Origin: Ceratodon purpureus
Taxonomy: Eukaryota > Streptophyta > Bryopsida > Pseudoditrichales > Ditrichaceae
Direction: 5' to 3'
DNA length: 64,000 bases
Assembly (NCBI GenBank): GCA_014871385.1
Contig: CM026426.1
Span: 261,201 to 325,200 of the forward strand
A model generated the notes under the pieces. It had not been told where the DNA came from and searched no databases. It saw only the letters and a program-made list of their open reading frames with translations. Of this stretch, positions 33,829 through 47,325 are shown piece by piece (the stretch's first letter is position 1; each line of letters starts with the position of its first letter). The translations under genes and the position numbers were made by a program.

Positions 33829-35963
33829 TCAGTGCCACGCAGAAGAAACAATTAGGGTCCGATTCTGCCATCCCAGGAAAAGTGCCCCAGCTTGCTCCTT
33901 CAATCTGTACTTCTCGCTATATGACTCCAGTAACGTCTTTATGGTGTTGTTCACCGTCTGGCTTAAAGGATAAGGCCGGAAACCGGCCATCATCATGCGT
34001 GCCCGCCATTTCCCCGTCATCTCGTGCCTCTCCACTCGCTCAGCACCCTCGGAAGCAATTATGTTCACGATGTCGCGAGCTAAACATTGCTGCTCCACGT
34101 TCACTCGTTCCTTGCTCTCACGTGCTAACGTGATGTCCAAAGAATCAAATATTGCTGAGTAATAACTCAGAGTCTCCAGGAACCGCGGAAAGAACGGAGC
34201 CGTGTTTGTGTTTGCCTCCTGCTCCACAAGAGTCAAAACTTTCGGACTCAGGCTTTTCATCATGTGCAGCATCCTATCTCGAGGATTGCTTGTGCACACA
34301 CTCTCGTCAGGAACGTGATGCAGATTCAGTGCGAAGTTCACTGCCAATGCTTCGCCTGCCTGTCTCTCCAGCATCCACACTTCCACTTCAGATGTCTTCT
34401 TCGCCACCGGGTGGAAAACGAACTGAACTCCAACAGCTTCTGCTAGCTGACCAAGCCGTTTGCCAACCATTTCCACACCTGCACATGGATTCGGTCCTGG
34501 TGTAGGGTCGTCACATCCTGTGATACGCAAATGTGGCGGACCCCCGGGTCGGGCGGCCAGGGCCTGAATCAGAGTTGTCCATTGCGTGCCTTGAGCTATT
34601 TCGAAGTCGATGATATGAACCCGCTCTTCGTTCTGAAATGCTTCCGCAATGGCTCCGTTTGCTGCCATGTACCCAAACTTGAAGTATGGGCACACCTCGT
34701 ACAAAATCTGCATCGCTGACAGCAAGTCCCGAGTGGGAGGTTCTTTACACTTCAATGCTTTGTATAGACCCTTCCCAGAAGCAGCCACACGAGCGACCAG
34801 CCCTTCCACCATATAAGCAGCCAGACGCTGCATTGGGTCACCGTATATGGAAACCACCTGATTCAGTTGCGCTATCAGCACGTTTGCTACCGGCATGTCG
34901 TTATTTGATACAGCCTCTGCGCATGCCACCAGCAACTGTTCTGGTCGACTCCTTGTCTCAACAACCAACTTCTGAGGTGCTGGTTCATCCACCTGCAGAA
35001 CAAATCAACTCCCCCTTGCAGACCTCAGAACAAAGTCACCATCCTCGTCCCTAATTATTCTGATTACCAGAAAATAAAAACAAAAGATGTCATCGAACAG
35101 GTTCAGGGAGCACCTGACATGCAACGAAACAATCATGAAGACCTTACCCTGGCAATCACAGGTCCGGGACAGTTCGCAATCTTCCAGTTCTGATGCTGCT
35201 TACTAAACTCTGATTCAGTGCTGGCTGACGTAACCGTCGAAGATTCTAGTGCCGGGCTATCCACTGCCAAAAGCTCATCGATCGTATGTGCCCAGCTCCC
35301 TTCGGATGCAGGATCGAGCCCGCCGCCTAGCGATCCTGAAAGATCACCAGCATCGTCGTCGTGGTCATCATCCAACAGCGCACTCTCCAGAACTTGAAGC
35401 ATGTGCGCCACGTCACTACTAATTTGCGGATTTCTCTGAACATAATTGCTCTGAGACTGGGCAGATTTATCCTCTGGTACCACATGCTGATGGTCCGACA
35501 GTTGATAACCCCCAACATTCGCAGCTGGATGAGACATGGGCCTCAAAACTGACGACGGGCTATTCTGGTATCCGCCCGATCCCATCGACAGCTCGCTGTG
35601 ACGCTGTCGACCCCAGTAATCTGCCTCCTGATTTGGACGGTCCTCTAGGGTAACATCACTATGTGAAGACGACTCGCTTTGGTAAGACATGGAGCTCCAA
35701 CCTCCCGACATCCTTGGGCCAGTCTCTGAAACGGCCTGAGACGAGTCTGCAGGAGACAGAGGAGAAATAGGAGAGCACTGATATTTTATCTTTATGCCAT
35801 AAGCACCTTGCCTCTGACCATCATCATACGATATCTGGGTGCCATAACAGCTCGGCGCCTGCTGACTGTTAGCGGTGTCCGTTAGAAACTCTCGATCGTT
35901 TCCTGGTGGACACCCAGGCGCCAGCTTAATGGTGCCCTGATCCGGTCGATATTGCACACTCAT
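33829..35963 (-). CDS. PAT1-like SCL: GRAS transcription regulator, PAT1 clade
   Basis: Two coding exons, 35963-35148 and 34992-33829, joined across a GT-AG intron of 155 bp at a codon boundary give 659 residues. The variable N-terminus (1-272) is Ser/Gln-rich with an acidic run DDDHDDDAGD near 198-207. The GRAS domain fills exon 2: leucine heptad I from LLVACAEAVSNNDMPVANVL (about 289), VHIID at 397-401 within VHIIDFEIAQGTQW, leucine heptad II with LGQLAEAVGVQFVFHP, the PFYRE region with FFPRFLETLSYYSAIFDSLD, RVER at 591-594 and a terminal SAW motif (VSSAWH). All landmarks are intact and no stop occurs. PAT1-clade proteins act in light (phytochrome A) and stress signalling in angiosperms, with nuclear or cytosolic location; a role here is inferred only from family. 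The start is the only ATG that keeps the conserved N-terminal frame. Confidence 0.95.
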
Positions 35964-38650
35964 GTCTGCAGCAGCTGAAACCTTCGAGGGCTCTCAACAA
36001 ACGAGTTATAAAGGACGTCTTAGTCCTTCCTTCGCAATTCAGCAGCTTACTAAGAGAATGGATTTGTCGGGGTCCTGAGACCGTGGAACACAATCAACGC
36101 ACTATCAATCATATGACCTCCTGCAAAGATGAACATGTCAGAATTTACAACACTGATAATACAGCACCTATGTTTACCAAAGGCTCAACGCAAATTGATC
36201 CAGGGAAACAACTGAACAACAAGGGTACTTTACTTTCTTCAGACCCAAGCCAAAAACGAAGAAAAATTTATGATCCAACTGAGGGTCAGATTCCAAGTCA
36301 TGGAAAGTCCAATCCTCTGATCAAAAGATCTTGAAACGCTAACAAGACAACCCATGATACACACCTAGAGACATCGCCAAATAAAAACTTTCCCATTCCA
36401 CGAAACCAAGGCTGTACTGTAATTACCTGCCATAACTCATCCCTCTGATTCATTCCGTGCTTAAGCCTACGAACAGTCTCATTGCACTCAATTTAGAAAC
36501 ACCTAGAATCAATCGCAATCTTTCAATCATTAACATCGCCGCTGACTACTAGAGATGAAAGTGCGGCAGCTAAAAACAACCTGCTCTAGCAATATTTTAT
36601 CGTCTTCAGACCGCTCAGTAAATGCTCAATTTCACAGTGGCCTACAGAGCTCTTGCGGACGCAGGTCAACCTCAATTATAGTCCAGAATCTGCCCAAGTT
36701 ACTAAAGGGACACTGTGCCTTGCCCAACATGAATGAAGGGGAGAGCTCTTTTCAACCTAAACTTACACAAATTTATATAGAGGAAAAGTTTGGTTCATCT
36801 AAAAAAAATCTAGAGCTGGAAGAGTTTAGAGTGCAAGTTTGGGACCTTCTTGTGTAAAGAAGAAATTCCCATTTAGCTATAAACTGATTTTTATAAGTAA
36901 TTAAATTTACTGTAGAAACCCAAATATTCCTTCAATAAAGTGTGTTTCATCTGAACTTTCACGCCATTTCAAAATTATCTGAATGGCAAGTAAGCATCAT
37001 GAAAAGAACGAAAATAAAAAAAATTCTAGACACTATCATGAAATTGGACAAAGTGCCACACTATAAACTGGTAAAAGGAGTACATTTTCTTACCAATCAC
37101 TACATACAATAAGGTCCAATTCAATACCCCTTGCTGGCATGTGATGACTAATAACGACTCCCCAAAGTTAAAATTAATTGCTTACTGCTCTATAAAAAGA
37201 GTTGAAATCGGGAGTTCGTTCCGTGTAGACTCCGTTCCGTACGGCCATCAGAGATATCTAAGTGCACACGAACATAATAAAACAACCTTCTAAAGAGCAC
37301 CGCCCAAATTCAACCGGTAGAAGGTAGTCGGAATTACCTCAAGTGCTCAGACTGTGGTCATACCCTTCTACCAGGATTCCAAAGCGCGTCAAAAATGTGC
37401 GACAGACTGGAGCGTACAAGGGCTCTGGAAAATGGCTACGGACGTTCGTCTGGCAAAATAGAGAATCACTACAAGTCCCACAGAAAATCAACTACGACTC
37501 TCTCATGCAAGCAGAACCATGATATTCTAGATGAGAACGAAATATACAAGTGCCGACTTCGATCTCACACATAAAATATTGCACAAAATTGGAAGGCATT
37601 CTTGGATTCAGAGTCTCCGCAAAGGAGACACCTTGGATCAAAGACACAGCCAGGTTATCATGTGCTCAGGAAATTTGGACAAGACATGAACGCCTCGTAT
37701 TTCCATTGTCATATTTCGAAACGTTACTAGACGAAACGCAGGCCAATAATAGTCCCCATATTAATAACAGACGTTAAACTGTCAGCTGATCCCTCGGCTG
37801 CACTAGTCACGCTGAGGTTACTTTAAAAAACCCCGCCAAATTTTCAACATCGTACAGCATCACCTTCTTTTAAAAGACGAAAAACCATAACGACTTAACC
37901 TCAACACGGCCTCAAAAACAGACCAGCTTGCACAAGGTTTACCATCTGTCAGCCCTCCAAAACCTTGTACCACGAACAAATCCTAGCTATATCCAAAAGC
38001 AAGCGCAGAAGAGAAACTTACAACTTCACAAGCGTTGCTGAAACAAGATGCCGACCAAAAACACGGCCGCTCTCACTGCGCCATAACCTAGACGACTAGG
38101 TATTCCAGCGAACTCCGCAACCTCCAACCGCGGCCTTCGATAACCCTATGCCACCAACAAACCAAATTCATAGACCAATTAAAAAACACCCATAGTGAAC
38201 TCCACAGTCCGCTCCGCAGATATTTCGCCCGCACTTGTACACCCAACTTCCTCAACAAACTGAACAGCAACGTCTTCTGGTCAAAAGTCCGTAGACGAAG
38301 ACGATTCAGAATCAGGCTATTCAGCAAATAAAATCTATGCGCAATTACAAAAGCTTGGTTCGCCCGAGGCGCGAAGGTAGAACTCCAAGCGTCAGTAGGA
38401 CTAGTGTTTATGCTACCGATGGGCTTCAGTAATGATCCCCTGCAATGCTTAGAGCGTCTCCACCGGAATATTGAATACTGCCACTGAATATGAATCCAAA
38501 GGCGGAGATGTAATACACGCGTTAAGCACTTGGTTGAAATTCCTTCAGGGATCCTGTGCTCTAATATCCCGTTACAGCACTCCGGGGAATTTAACAGTGC
38601 AATGCATCGTTAACAGGGTCTCTTTATCTTGCCCCTACGAGCGTTGGAGT
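35964..38650 (-). promoter_or_regulatory. Upstream/5' leader region of the GRAS gene
   Basis: About 2.7 kb without a supported gene. It should contain the promoter and probably leader introns of the GRAS gene; no single TATA box or start site can be defended. Confidence 0.4.
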
Positions 38651-39700
38651 TTGTTCATTCGAGGGCAGGGGCAGCCCTCGCGTCCCTGACCCTTCCACCT
38701 TCCACCCTCCCGATCCTCCCCTTGCTTGACTCTGGCGCCCCCCCGCCCCCGTGAACCCCCGTTCTCCCAGACCGCCCGCACTGCCTCCCCGTGCCTGGGT
38801 TCGCCCCCCGTCGGGCCCCGTTCCCACCCTCACGTTCCCATGTCGTCGTCTCTCACTCCCCCGTCGCCACCGTCTCGCCCTCGTACCCCGTCCCGAGGAG
38901 AGACGCTTTGCTGCGTTGGTTTGAGGGGCTATGGCGGAATATTCCGAGGGGGTGGATGCATTATGGAGTTTCGTTTCGAGCTGCGCCAGTGAGATGCTTT
39001 AGGGTTTAGGGTAGTCATTGCGGTTGCTATTAGGTAGAGTCGCTGGCTGTTTTCGGGGAGGAGAAAGGGGAGGGTTTCGGCGATACCGCTCTCGGTGTTT
39101 GTTGTTGCGGGGGTTTAAGGCGACAACGGCGTGCTTCTAGCTGCGATCTCTTGCAGTTCTTCTTCGTCTCTCATCCGGCAGTGTCTTAGCGCTACTACTG
39201 TCCTTGGTGATTTCTTCCGCGAAGGTTGCAGATGCTGTCGAGGGCGTTGAGCTCTTCACCGTCGACTTAGGGTATTGGCGGGGGTTAGGGTGGTGCCGAC
39301 TCATTTTCAGCTGTTTACTGCATTTCTCTTCCTTACTCACTCCCGGTCCTTCTTAACCCACCTGTCCTTTTTTGTTTCCTTTTTGTTTTTTTTTTTAAAT
39401 TTTCTCGACCTCGTCTCTGTTTGGACTCCGATGGCGCCATCTTTTCCCCCTTTCTCTCTCTCCTTTCTATTTGTTTGTTTGTTTGTTTGTTTTTTTTTTC
39501 CATGTTTTCACTTTTATTCCCCATTTTACAATGCCAATGGTTACACTTATCCACTGTCCAGAAAGACCAGCACACTCTTTCAATTTCCAGTGCATTTCAG
39601 TCCTTGTTCAGTTTACTATCTCTCTTTTATTTTTCTTCAATTTTTTTGTTTTTTTTTGTTTTTTTTGGGTTTCTTGGTTTCCTGTCTGCTGAATTAGGCC
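38651..39700 (+). promoter_or_regulatory. C/T-rich leader-like region with telo-box
   Basis: A CpG- and C-rich stretch (38690-38960), then TTAGGGTTTAGGGT near 39000, then long T-rich tracts (39365-39500, 39630-39670). This order resembles a plant promoter, 5' leader and branch-point-rich intron ahead of the gene whose first recognisable exon starts at 39727. Confidence 0.4.
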
Positions 39701-39726
39701 AGCCATTGTTGCCTTCTGCGTCGCAG

Positions 39727-41202
39727 GTTAATCAGAGCACCCCTCCCGACCTTGGTGGTCTCTCAGTCCATGATGCATGCAAAGTGCTCCGCCATCGAGC
39801 AACTGTGCTGGACGTCAACGACCAGCAGGTCGAGTGGCGTGTGAAAATCGACAAGCAGCCACCGAGGCCAGTACCAGGGGTGAGTAATTTCATATCCTCT
39901 CCTAAGATGTCTATCCTAACTTACTGCCCTTGTCCCCTCTCTCATGCCGCATGTACTAATTGCATTTGGGTGATCAGTTACTTGTGCAGGGAAAGCACGG
40001 CCCTAAGGAGGTGATCGTCTGCCAGAGTACATGGACTTGTTACCCTCCCAACCTCGACGCTTTCACCATCTCCAAATATGATTGGATGATGGTGGAGGTA
40101 AATCTCCTTTGGCGTCGCTCCTATGTGTCCTCGCAGAGAAGTGGGAAAGCAAGGGCGAAAATACCTTTCATCTATCGGTACTACAACTCGGACATGGTCG
40201 AGAAAGCGAATCTAGGGTGGCAAAGAAAAATGGTCATGTGTCCAGTCTATGATTCAACAAAGCTTGGGAGGCTGAAGATCTATCCCTCCCAGGGGTTGGA
40301 TGGTAACAAGGAGTCCTGGGCTGTATTTAAAAAATACAATTTGTCCATTCCCTGGCAAATGCTCGGAAAGCATTTCATGCCGAAGTCGGCAGGCCCTGGG
40401 AGGAAGGCTCGGGTCGTTGATGACAAAGAATCAGGTGATGAAGACATTGGGAGTGAGGACACCCGGGAGCACGTTGTCCTGATCTTCAGCGGGAGCGCAG
40501 ACCACCCCCGGGTAGCGAAGGAGTTCGAGCCCATGGAGGTGACCCCAACGTCGAAAAAGGTTAGGGTGGAGTTTGGGTCAAGTGCCGCCAACATGCTGGA
40601 GGAGATGCACAGAAATCAGCCAGGACAGTCCGGAGGTGGAGGACCAGGTGCGAGGAGGAATGCGGTAGGTGGATCAGGGGGAGGGGTAGAGACAGGAAGG
40701 GGAAACAGGGGCAGAAGTCGAGACATCATGGGGGAAGGCAGCATTGGCAAGCGGCAGAGACTCAGGGAATTAGAGGGAAGACGTGGGCAGCAGAGTCAGC
40801 AGCTGGGCTGGCCAGAACGCAGCCACAGGGAAGAGGGCGAGGAGGGAAGGGAGTCCCGGCGCAGTGAATACGCAAGTGAAGGAGCTGAGGGGGAAGACGT
40901 GGGTTGAGGCGCCTAAGGCGGCTGAGGGGGAGGAGGCTGGTGCCGGTTCTGCGAAAACGAAGAAGGCGCGGCCAGGTACAGAGAAGACCAGGCAGCAAGA
41001 GGTAAGGGTGGACAGGGTGCCTGAGCCGCAGCCACCGCTGGACCTCCAAGCGCGGGCCAGATACAAGTGTATTAAGAGGGCGCGAGAGAGGGTGAGGGAG
41101 CTCTTCCCGGATTTGGATCCTAGTGCAGCGCCTAAGCCGCCCGGACCCTCTACATGTTCAGTCTCAGGCCACACTTTTCTGCATTCAGGACAACCGGAAT
41201 AA
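39727..41202 (+). pseudogene. Unrecognised repetitive-family protein, frame broken near its 3' end
   Basis: Exon 39727-39879 (DLGGLSVHDACKVLRHRATV) is followed by a longer exon from about 39980 (EVIVCQSTWTCYPPNLDAFT, PFIYRYYNSDMVEKANLGWQ, MVMCPVYDSTKLGRLKIYPS). The tail from residue 150 on is low complexity: acidic, then Gly/Arg-rich, then Lys/Arg/Glu-rich. Around 40.85-40.91 kb the frame must shift to keep the charged tail, which ends at 41202 with KCIKRARERVRELFPDLDP. No domain is recognised. Its setting among decayed transposon genes suggests a repeat-borne family. Function unknown. Confidence 0.4.
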
Positions 41203-41272
41203 ACATTAGGACAGGATTATGGTAGTCACCTAGTTAACCTCAAGACATGCCCATGGTTGGTATAGATCTTAC

Positions 41273-43250
41273 CTTATAGCGTTGAGCTCAACATCATCAT
41301 TATCCACCAGAAAAGAATTTGGTTTCCAATCTGGCCTGACTGCAATACACCTTTCATTCAACTTCTTCAGCTAGAGGACTATGTCCACCTCCCTTGATTG
41401 TCCTTGGATTGTAAAGGCAACTGGAATGCCTTGCTCCCATTTGTTGATGACCATAACAGTGTAGAAGAGATACTTCACATACAAAAATCAACACAGTAGT
41501 AAGAAAAATGAGGACATGTTAATGAGGACAGCCTGTCTACAAAGTAGACAACGATCCGCGCGAAGCATTAAAGGAAGGGGTTAAAGCACGTAACTCACCT
41601 TTGGGGCATTAGTCAAAAATGTAGCATCCATGGAAAGAGGTCTATGGTGGCCATGCCTTACCATCATTTCTAGTTGTCATTCAGTTTGGATGGCCAAGCA
41701 AAAAGGGTCATCTTCATTAGGAGGGGGGTCATTTAACTCCATGTTGCCAATGTATTCCTTATAATGATAGAAACAGTGAGGACTTTCGTCTGTCTACATA
41801 CGGACGCTCATAGCATCCCTTGGATGCTTCTTCCACAACTCCTTTGCCAATTTGTTGGCAATGTTGTACACATTAGAAGGCATAACAAAAGTATCTCGAG
41901 TTGTTGGGAGATTGTTCTGAGCACAACGCAGCACCTCCGCCTTGTGGTCTGCCATGACTTGGGCAGGCGATTTGCTTGACCTAAGTGAGTCAACAATCCA
42001 CTGTTTTGTTGCAGCTGATAAGTGTCCCGATAGTCCTGCTCGCCGCCCTCCGAACTTTGCGCCATGATAGGGCTTTCCAGCCTTATCAACATGATCCATG
42101 CAATGAAACTGAATGGTACAAAGGGATTCATCAACTTTCAACTGTTTGGCCACAAAATTACATTGGCATCCACGTTTCATGGACATTCCGCCATGTCTCT
42201 TGCCCACCCTAGACTTCCTCTTCGGTTTCACTACTGCATCCAGCATTGCCTGAGCCTGAAGAAGCCGGTCCTTTGCCTCCTTCAACCTAGCCTACTCATC
42301 AGCATCCTCATCTACAGCATCAGCATTTAGGTCAGGTAGAGGGTCTGTCTTACTCTTCTTTTTGGGAGGGGGTTTCGCTGCTGCTTCTTTTGCAGCCTTG
42401 TCCACAATCTTCTAGGCACATTTCAAGGCTTTTCTTTGATTAGTCGAATTTTTCTTCTGAGTTAGGGTATGGGCAAAAACCTTCTGAATTTTGACCCTTA
42501 CCAGCTTTGTATAATCCTCTCGACCATATTGACACCAATACCTGCCGAAAACAGCACAGTTAGATTATGAGGTCACAGTAATTACGAGCACATATCACAA
42601 TTAGGATAGACAATGGATAGAATGAGAACCTCTGGCAAAACATGAGCACGGAAGCAATTATAATGATAGGGATGGCCACATAGTAGGTACATTAGGACAA
42701 GCTCGGACAAAGTTCAGGCATGGAACTGGGAAAGGGGGAAGGACAAGCAGATGATGTAGGACCCTTAACTAATTTTCTAGATAGCTGAATCTGCTTGCAC
42801 TTGCTTCCTTTCGCCTTTCTTCATGCACTTTCTGGTCTCTTTGACAAAAGTGCAGGGATGTTGCCTGGCCGACATTTTGCCCTCCAAGAAGTCATCTACT
42901 CGGTCCCATGGTATTGTAACTTTGAGTGTCTCACGTCGCCTACCATGCCCTTGGTTGCACTTCGTTTCCCATTGTAGGTCTGCCCTAGTGAAAGGACCAG
43001 CAAGTGGGATCTGCACAGACATCTTTACCTTATCCGGCATATACCTCCAAGAAGGCCTGTGCTTCTTCTCCTCCTTCGATTTTACTTCAGATCTCCCCTT
43101 TCTATCACGACTGTCCTCCTCTACTTTGATGGTTTGCTCTACTGCATCCCCAACATTAGATAGGTGGAATTGTCTCTCTACAGCAATACTTCGATTTGTA
43201 TTGTGCGTACAAGTTTGTACTAGATGTACTCAACTTATCATTTCATTCAA
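41273..43250 (-). pseudogene. Mutator-like (MULE) transposase, interrupted and truncated
   Basis: Starts with a basic region and an N-terminal domain (KVTIPWDRVDDFLEG, then PCTFVKETRK), an intron near 42.55-42.77 kb, a Lys-rich linker, a zinc-finger-like segment (CQCNFVAKQL then FHCMDHVDKAGKPYHG) and the start of the DDE core: QLEMMVRHGHHRPLSMDATF with the first catalytic Asp, then FTIQGQSREVDIVL and WKPNSFLVDND with the second. The third acidic residue and the C-terminus are missing. In-frame stops: TAG at 42414-42412 and 42294-42292, TAG at 41796-41794, TGA at 41679-41677 and TAG at 41373-41371; the last three sit where Trp is expected (SVRM-W, QTE-W, VL-W). No frameshift is needed between them. 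MULE transposases move DNA flanked by long terminal repeats with 9-10 bp target duplications; neither was located. Confidence 0.75.
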
Positions 43251-43459
43251 AGCCTAGGTTTTAGCATGTTACTATCATGTCATATTCTTTCTATTGTATT
43301 TCAAACTCCATAATTCTCTTAATATGTATTAGGGTTAAGAGTTGAAATGAGGTGTGCGGTGTGTATTGATTAGCTTGTAATGTACCAAAATGTCCACCAA
43401 TGTACTGTGGCTCAGTGGATATGGCAAGAACAAATAGGAGGGGGGCCAACTGAGAATCC

Positions 43460-46400
43460 ACAGTGCGTGGGACAAGAGTGTCGACATTTATTGATCTAGC
43501 ATTGGTAGCCCAGAATGAGAGGGGCAATGATTGCGTTGGAGACCAAAAAGAGAAGAGTACGGAAGAAGAAGACACCAAGGAAGCAAAAAATGACGGAGGA
43601 GATGAAGACGACGACGACGACGACGTTAGCGACAACTCCAACGATATGGTTGGAGAGGGGGTAGGAAGGACGAGGAGGACAATGACAAAGAGGAAGAGGA
43701 GCAAGGGCGGAAGAAGAGGCGCGTGAAGAAAAAGACGACGGAGATGATGATGAGAAAGATGCAGAAACGGGGAGCAATGGTTTGAGGGACACTGAGGAGC
43801 TGCCAAAGCTATCATACCAACCGCCGTTGTTGAATAGGGCATTCTTCACGGAGAAGTATGGTTTTTAGTACAATAGAGCTAATCCCATGAAGCTTACAAG
43901 GTGGAAGGGAAAACCATTTGATGACAAGAAGTGTGTGGCCCTTTTTGGCAAGCCAGTTGGTGCATATGGGCGAAATGGGTACTATTGGAAATTCGTGAAG
44001 AAACAAAGAATTAGGAAGAGGATACAGGAGCTCATGACGGCTCTCTATCAACAAGAAGTTGTGCCGCACTTGCTTCTCTACAAGATGGCTAGGGGGATTG
44101 TGTTAGAGGAGGAGAATGAGAAGGTGACTTGGGCCCCCTACGGTGCAACAACAAACCTATCTCAACGTATAACACATGCTCAGAACATCGTCAAGCTCAA
44201 AAAGGCAAAGGAAGGAACTGCAGCTCAACGAGGTGCATGGCGAAAGATACTAGTGGAGCCTTGGGAGCTTCACTCAGAGGTATGCGAAGGGAGGGGGAGC
44301 TCAATGGTCGGAAAGATTTCAGACGAATATGAAAACCATTCCCGGCTAGAGTATGTAGAGAAATTGTTGGCAGTGGAGAACATGTATCTTGAGGCAAGGA
44401 TCAAGGCCGAGCGGGTGGCTACTCGGACCAAAGAGACACATGCTATATCTATGGAGCACAATGCGAGGGCTAATAAGTATCATGAATTGAGGCTGAAGAC
44501 GTACAAGAAGGATTTAGCAGGAGCTAGGTCAAAGGAAACAATGTATCCGTCAGAGCTTTCGGCCTTTGAGGTGAAAGTGACAACATATGTTGATTAAGTA
44601 CAGGGCGAGCAAAATAGGAGGAAGGATATGGAGAAGTCTGTTACTGCGTTGGACGAGGCTCTCTGAATTCAGAGCCAATCAGTGGCAATGAAGCAGATGC
44701 AGGTTGAGGCTCTTCAAGTGGAGCATGCACGTCTTGGGCGTGCAAGTGCTGACTTGCATATGAGACCACTGCCGTTGGTCTACTCAGCAGAGGAATTGGG
44801 AAATGGAGGAGGTTCCATTGACATAGACAGCTGCTCTTTTTATCGATTTCTGTTTCCACATTCACAGGTCATTGTCTCTAGTTGTAGGCACGTTTACCAC
44901 CCATGGTGTGTATTGGTAGTATTACCTGTGGCTCAAAATGCTATGCTCCAGGCTACAAACATGTTCAGCCTATCCAATGGATTATGAGTTTTGGATGGAG
45001 AAGTCTGCATGGTTAAAGATGTCTTGGCGGCGGAGGTAATGAGTGGATCAAGATGCTCACGGAGTGTGCATCTACTACTATTGCAGACTTAGCAGCTAGA
45101 AGTGAAGCCGCTGAAGCACATCTTCTGGCCATCAAAAAAGAAGGTAATATTGTACACATGATTTTTTTTGTACAACTCAATCATTTTCAGTGTATAGGGC
45201 TTCAAAGGATGTGTAACTAGGAATGGTAGAATTGTCAGGTTTATAGTGCCGAAGGTATTGTTTGTATATTCTTAATCTTTATTTTTAGGAATTTTTTAAT
45301 TCATGTGGATTGCATATTATGTAATGCAGTGTAGTCAATGCTAGTAGTTTGGAGTTTTGTATACGTCCAAGATGTCATATGTTTGTACATAGAATTGCAT
45401 AGTTTACAGTATAGTTGGTAGTGTTGTATAGTTTGTACGTCCAGTACACTTGTTTTCTGAAGTTGCAACATGTCAATGTTTTTGGTTGTACTGTTTGAAT
45501 CTAGAATTGTATTGAGCCTCTATCCGTCCATTCACTTGTCCTTTTTGCACCTCCTTTGATCATCTCTAAGTAGTGTTGTACCTTCATTTCTATAGTTCCT
45601 TAATGTTGCTAGAGTACTAGGATCAAATTTGTACAGATAGTTTGTACAACGTTGTACTCCGTTTACAGTCAAGTGCAGATTATTTAGACATTGTTTGTAC
45701 ATTTCAGACTCTAGTTCAAACCATAATATACTATGTGTAATTGAACATTGCATGATGCATGACACCGACGTGCGAAAAAGGGATTCCCCAACTAATGATG
45801 GTTTTTTGGAAGACCAGGTTCCTAGCACAGTGGGAGAGGTGGAAGAGCAAGCTAATTTGGGCAATGCATTTGTGAACACCATTGCAGGTGGAGGAGATGA
45901 TGAGGGAGTTGGCTTGGTGCTTGGCGGGCAGGAACTTACAGAGGGCGATACACTAGAGATATCCACTATGGGTGAGGGAGATGGGGAGGGATAAATTCCA
46001 GGACAAGAGCAAGAGGCAAGGGCGGTTGAAATCACCATGGAGGAGCATGGAGCAATCGTGGGAACATTTCAATAGCCAATCACATCATCAAGGTATGCTT
46101 ATGCAACTTTGCCAAATATTGTTTCCATTTTATATCATATTATGTAAAATGTAAGCCTCCGTAATGTACTTAGTGTACTTATTCTGTTGTTAGTGTACTA
46201 GTTATGTTTTTTATGTCATGAGCTATAGAGGCGGCGGTCCTTACGGCGAAGTGTGTAGAGCAATGCTTGTTGCTGGAAAAGCTGAAGAATCCGAGACTCA
46301 AGTCAAAGTTTGTTCTAAGAATAGGGCAGATAATAGACAAAGAAATAATAATGTGGATAGAGCCCTCTAGATGCAAATTCAGCCGTTAAGGGGTGTAATT

Positions 46401-46740
46401 ACGGAGAAGGATGGAGGGGCAACCATAGCAACAAGGAAGTGGAAAACTAGACAAGACAAAGACCAAGACCAAGACGCAGACCAGGCCAATCACATAGGCT
46501 CAAAGAAGATGTGCAGGGTATCAAAGAATTAGAGCCAGAGGGTGAACCACGGTGATTAGGTGAAGGGCAATTCTCTTGAAGATGACACAGGCAATGATGA
46601 CGAAGAAGAAGAGCCAGTTGGAGCAGGAAAGAAAAAGGGAAAGCGCGAGAAGATAAAGAAGAAGCATCCGTGGCCAAAAGTGAGAAAAGAAGGACGAATC
46701 CTCAATGGCCTTGACCCATTAATGCCCGCAGCCCCTTGAG
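43460..46740 (+). pseudogene. Repetitive-family protein with acidic N-terminus, coiled coil and degenerate RING-like motif
   Basis: Pieces in order: an acidic stretch (43560-43730); a core frame 43810-44980 with YQPPLLNRAFFTEKYGF, ALFGKPVGAYGRNGYYWKF and a long coiled coil (LAVENMYLEARIKAERVATR); then SSCRHVYHPWC near 44880-44910, which resembles the middle of a RING/PHD finger whose first Cys pair has decayed. An exon-like acidic piece lies at 45695-45993 and a basic 3' part at 46230-46738 (LKNPRLKSKFVLRIGQIIDK, KKKGKREKIKKKHPWPKVRK). Stops in the core frame: TAG at 43868-43870, TAA at 44595-44597, TGA at 44664-44666; more occur in the 3' part. The frame is otherwise kept. Function unknown. 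Confidence 0.45.
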
Positions 46741-46864
46741 TGTTGTAGCGGTTTCCTAGACCAATCTTCTGTGCACCAATTTGTTTGTTGTGTATTGTTC
46801 TTTAGTAGCAACTTGTACTCTGTGTACTGATTTGTACTTCCCTCCACCATTTTGTGGTTTTGGA

Positions 46865-47325
46865 CAGAGTTTGTTGGAAGAGACTGTCTTCTATGGATTA
46901 ATGTGTTCCCTCGAGGAGCGTTCATCATGCCCTGGTCATACAAAGAGGGTTTTTCAAGAATGCAATGATGGCTGCAGCTGCAACTGGTCGTGTGGCAACA
47001 AAGTGGTCCAACAAGGTTTATCCATTTCCTTTTAAGTTTTTGGACTAGATCAAAGGGGTGGGACTACAAGCAAAATGCCCCATTTAGAAAGGGAGTTTTG
47101 TGTTTGAATATGCAGAGGAGATTGTTACAAAGGCGGAGCTTATGCAACGGAGGGCTACTGCGAAGCTACGGAAAGCAGGGGCATTTACACTAGCACTAGA
47201 TGCTGATTGGAAATTTGAGCAAATATTAAACAATGATGTGGTGTTTTGCACAGACGGCACAAATCTCTCCAATGTCTCTAGATTTAAACCACAGATATGT
47301 GTATTTTACGTGGCCCACAACTTCT
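46865..47325 (+). pseudogene. SET-domain methyltransferase fragment (pre-SET plus partial SET)
   Basis: SET proteins methylate lysines, mostly on histones. Seen in order: a Cys-rich pre-SET end (FQECNDGCSCNWSCGNKVVQ), then in another frame GVGLQAKCPI-stop-KGSFVFEYAEEIVTKAEL, which matches the start of SET (G-x-G, then the F-x-x-E-Y-x-G/E-E-I/V segment), and LALDADWKFEQILNN followed by LSNVSRF, the equivalent of the NxxRF-type cofactor pocket with Asn and His-Cys partly lost. One frameshift (about 47030) and a TAG (47077-47079) interrupt it; post-SET is absent. The pre-SET pattern is closest to SUVR/ASH-type proteins. The fragment ends against an opposing F-box-like piece. Confidence 0.65.
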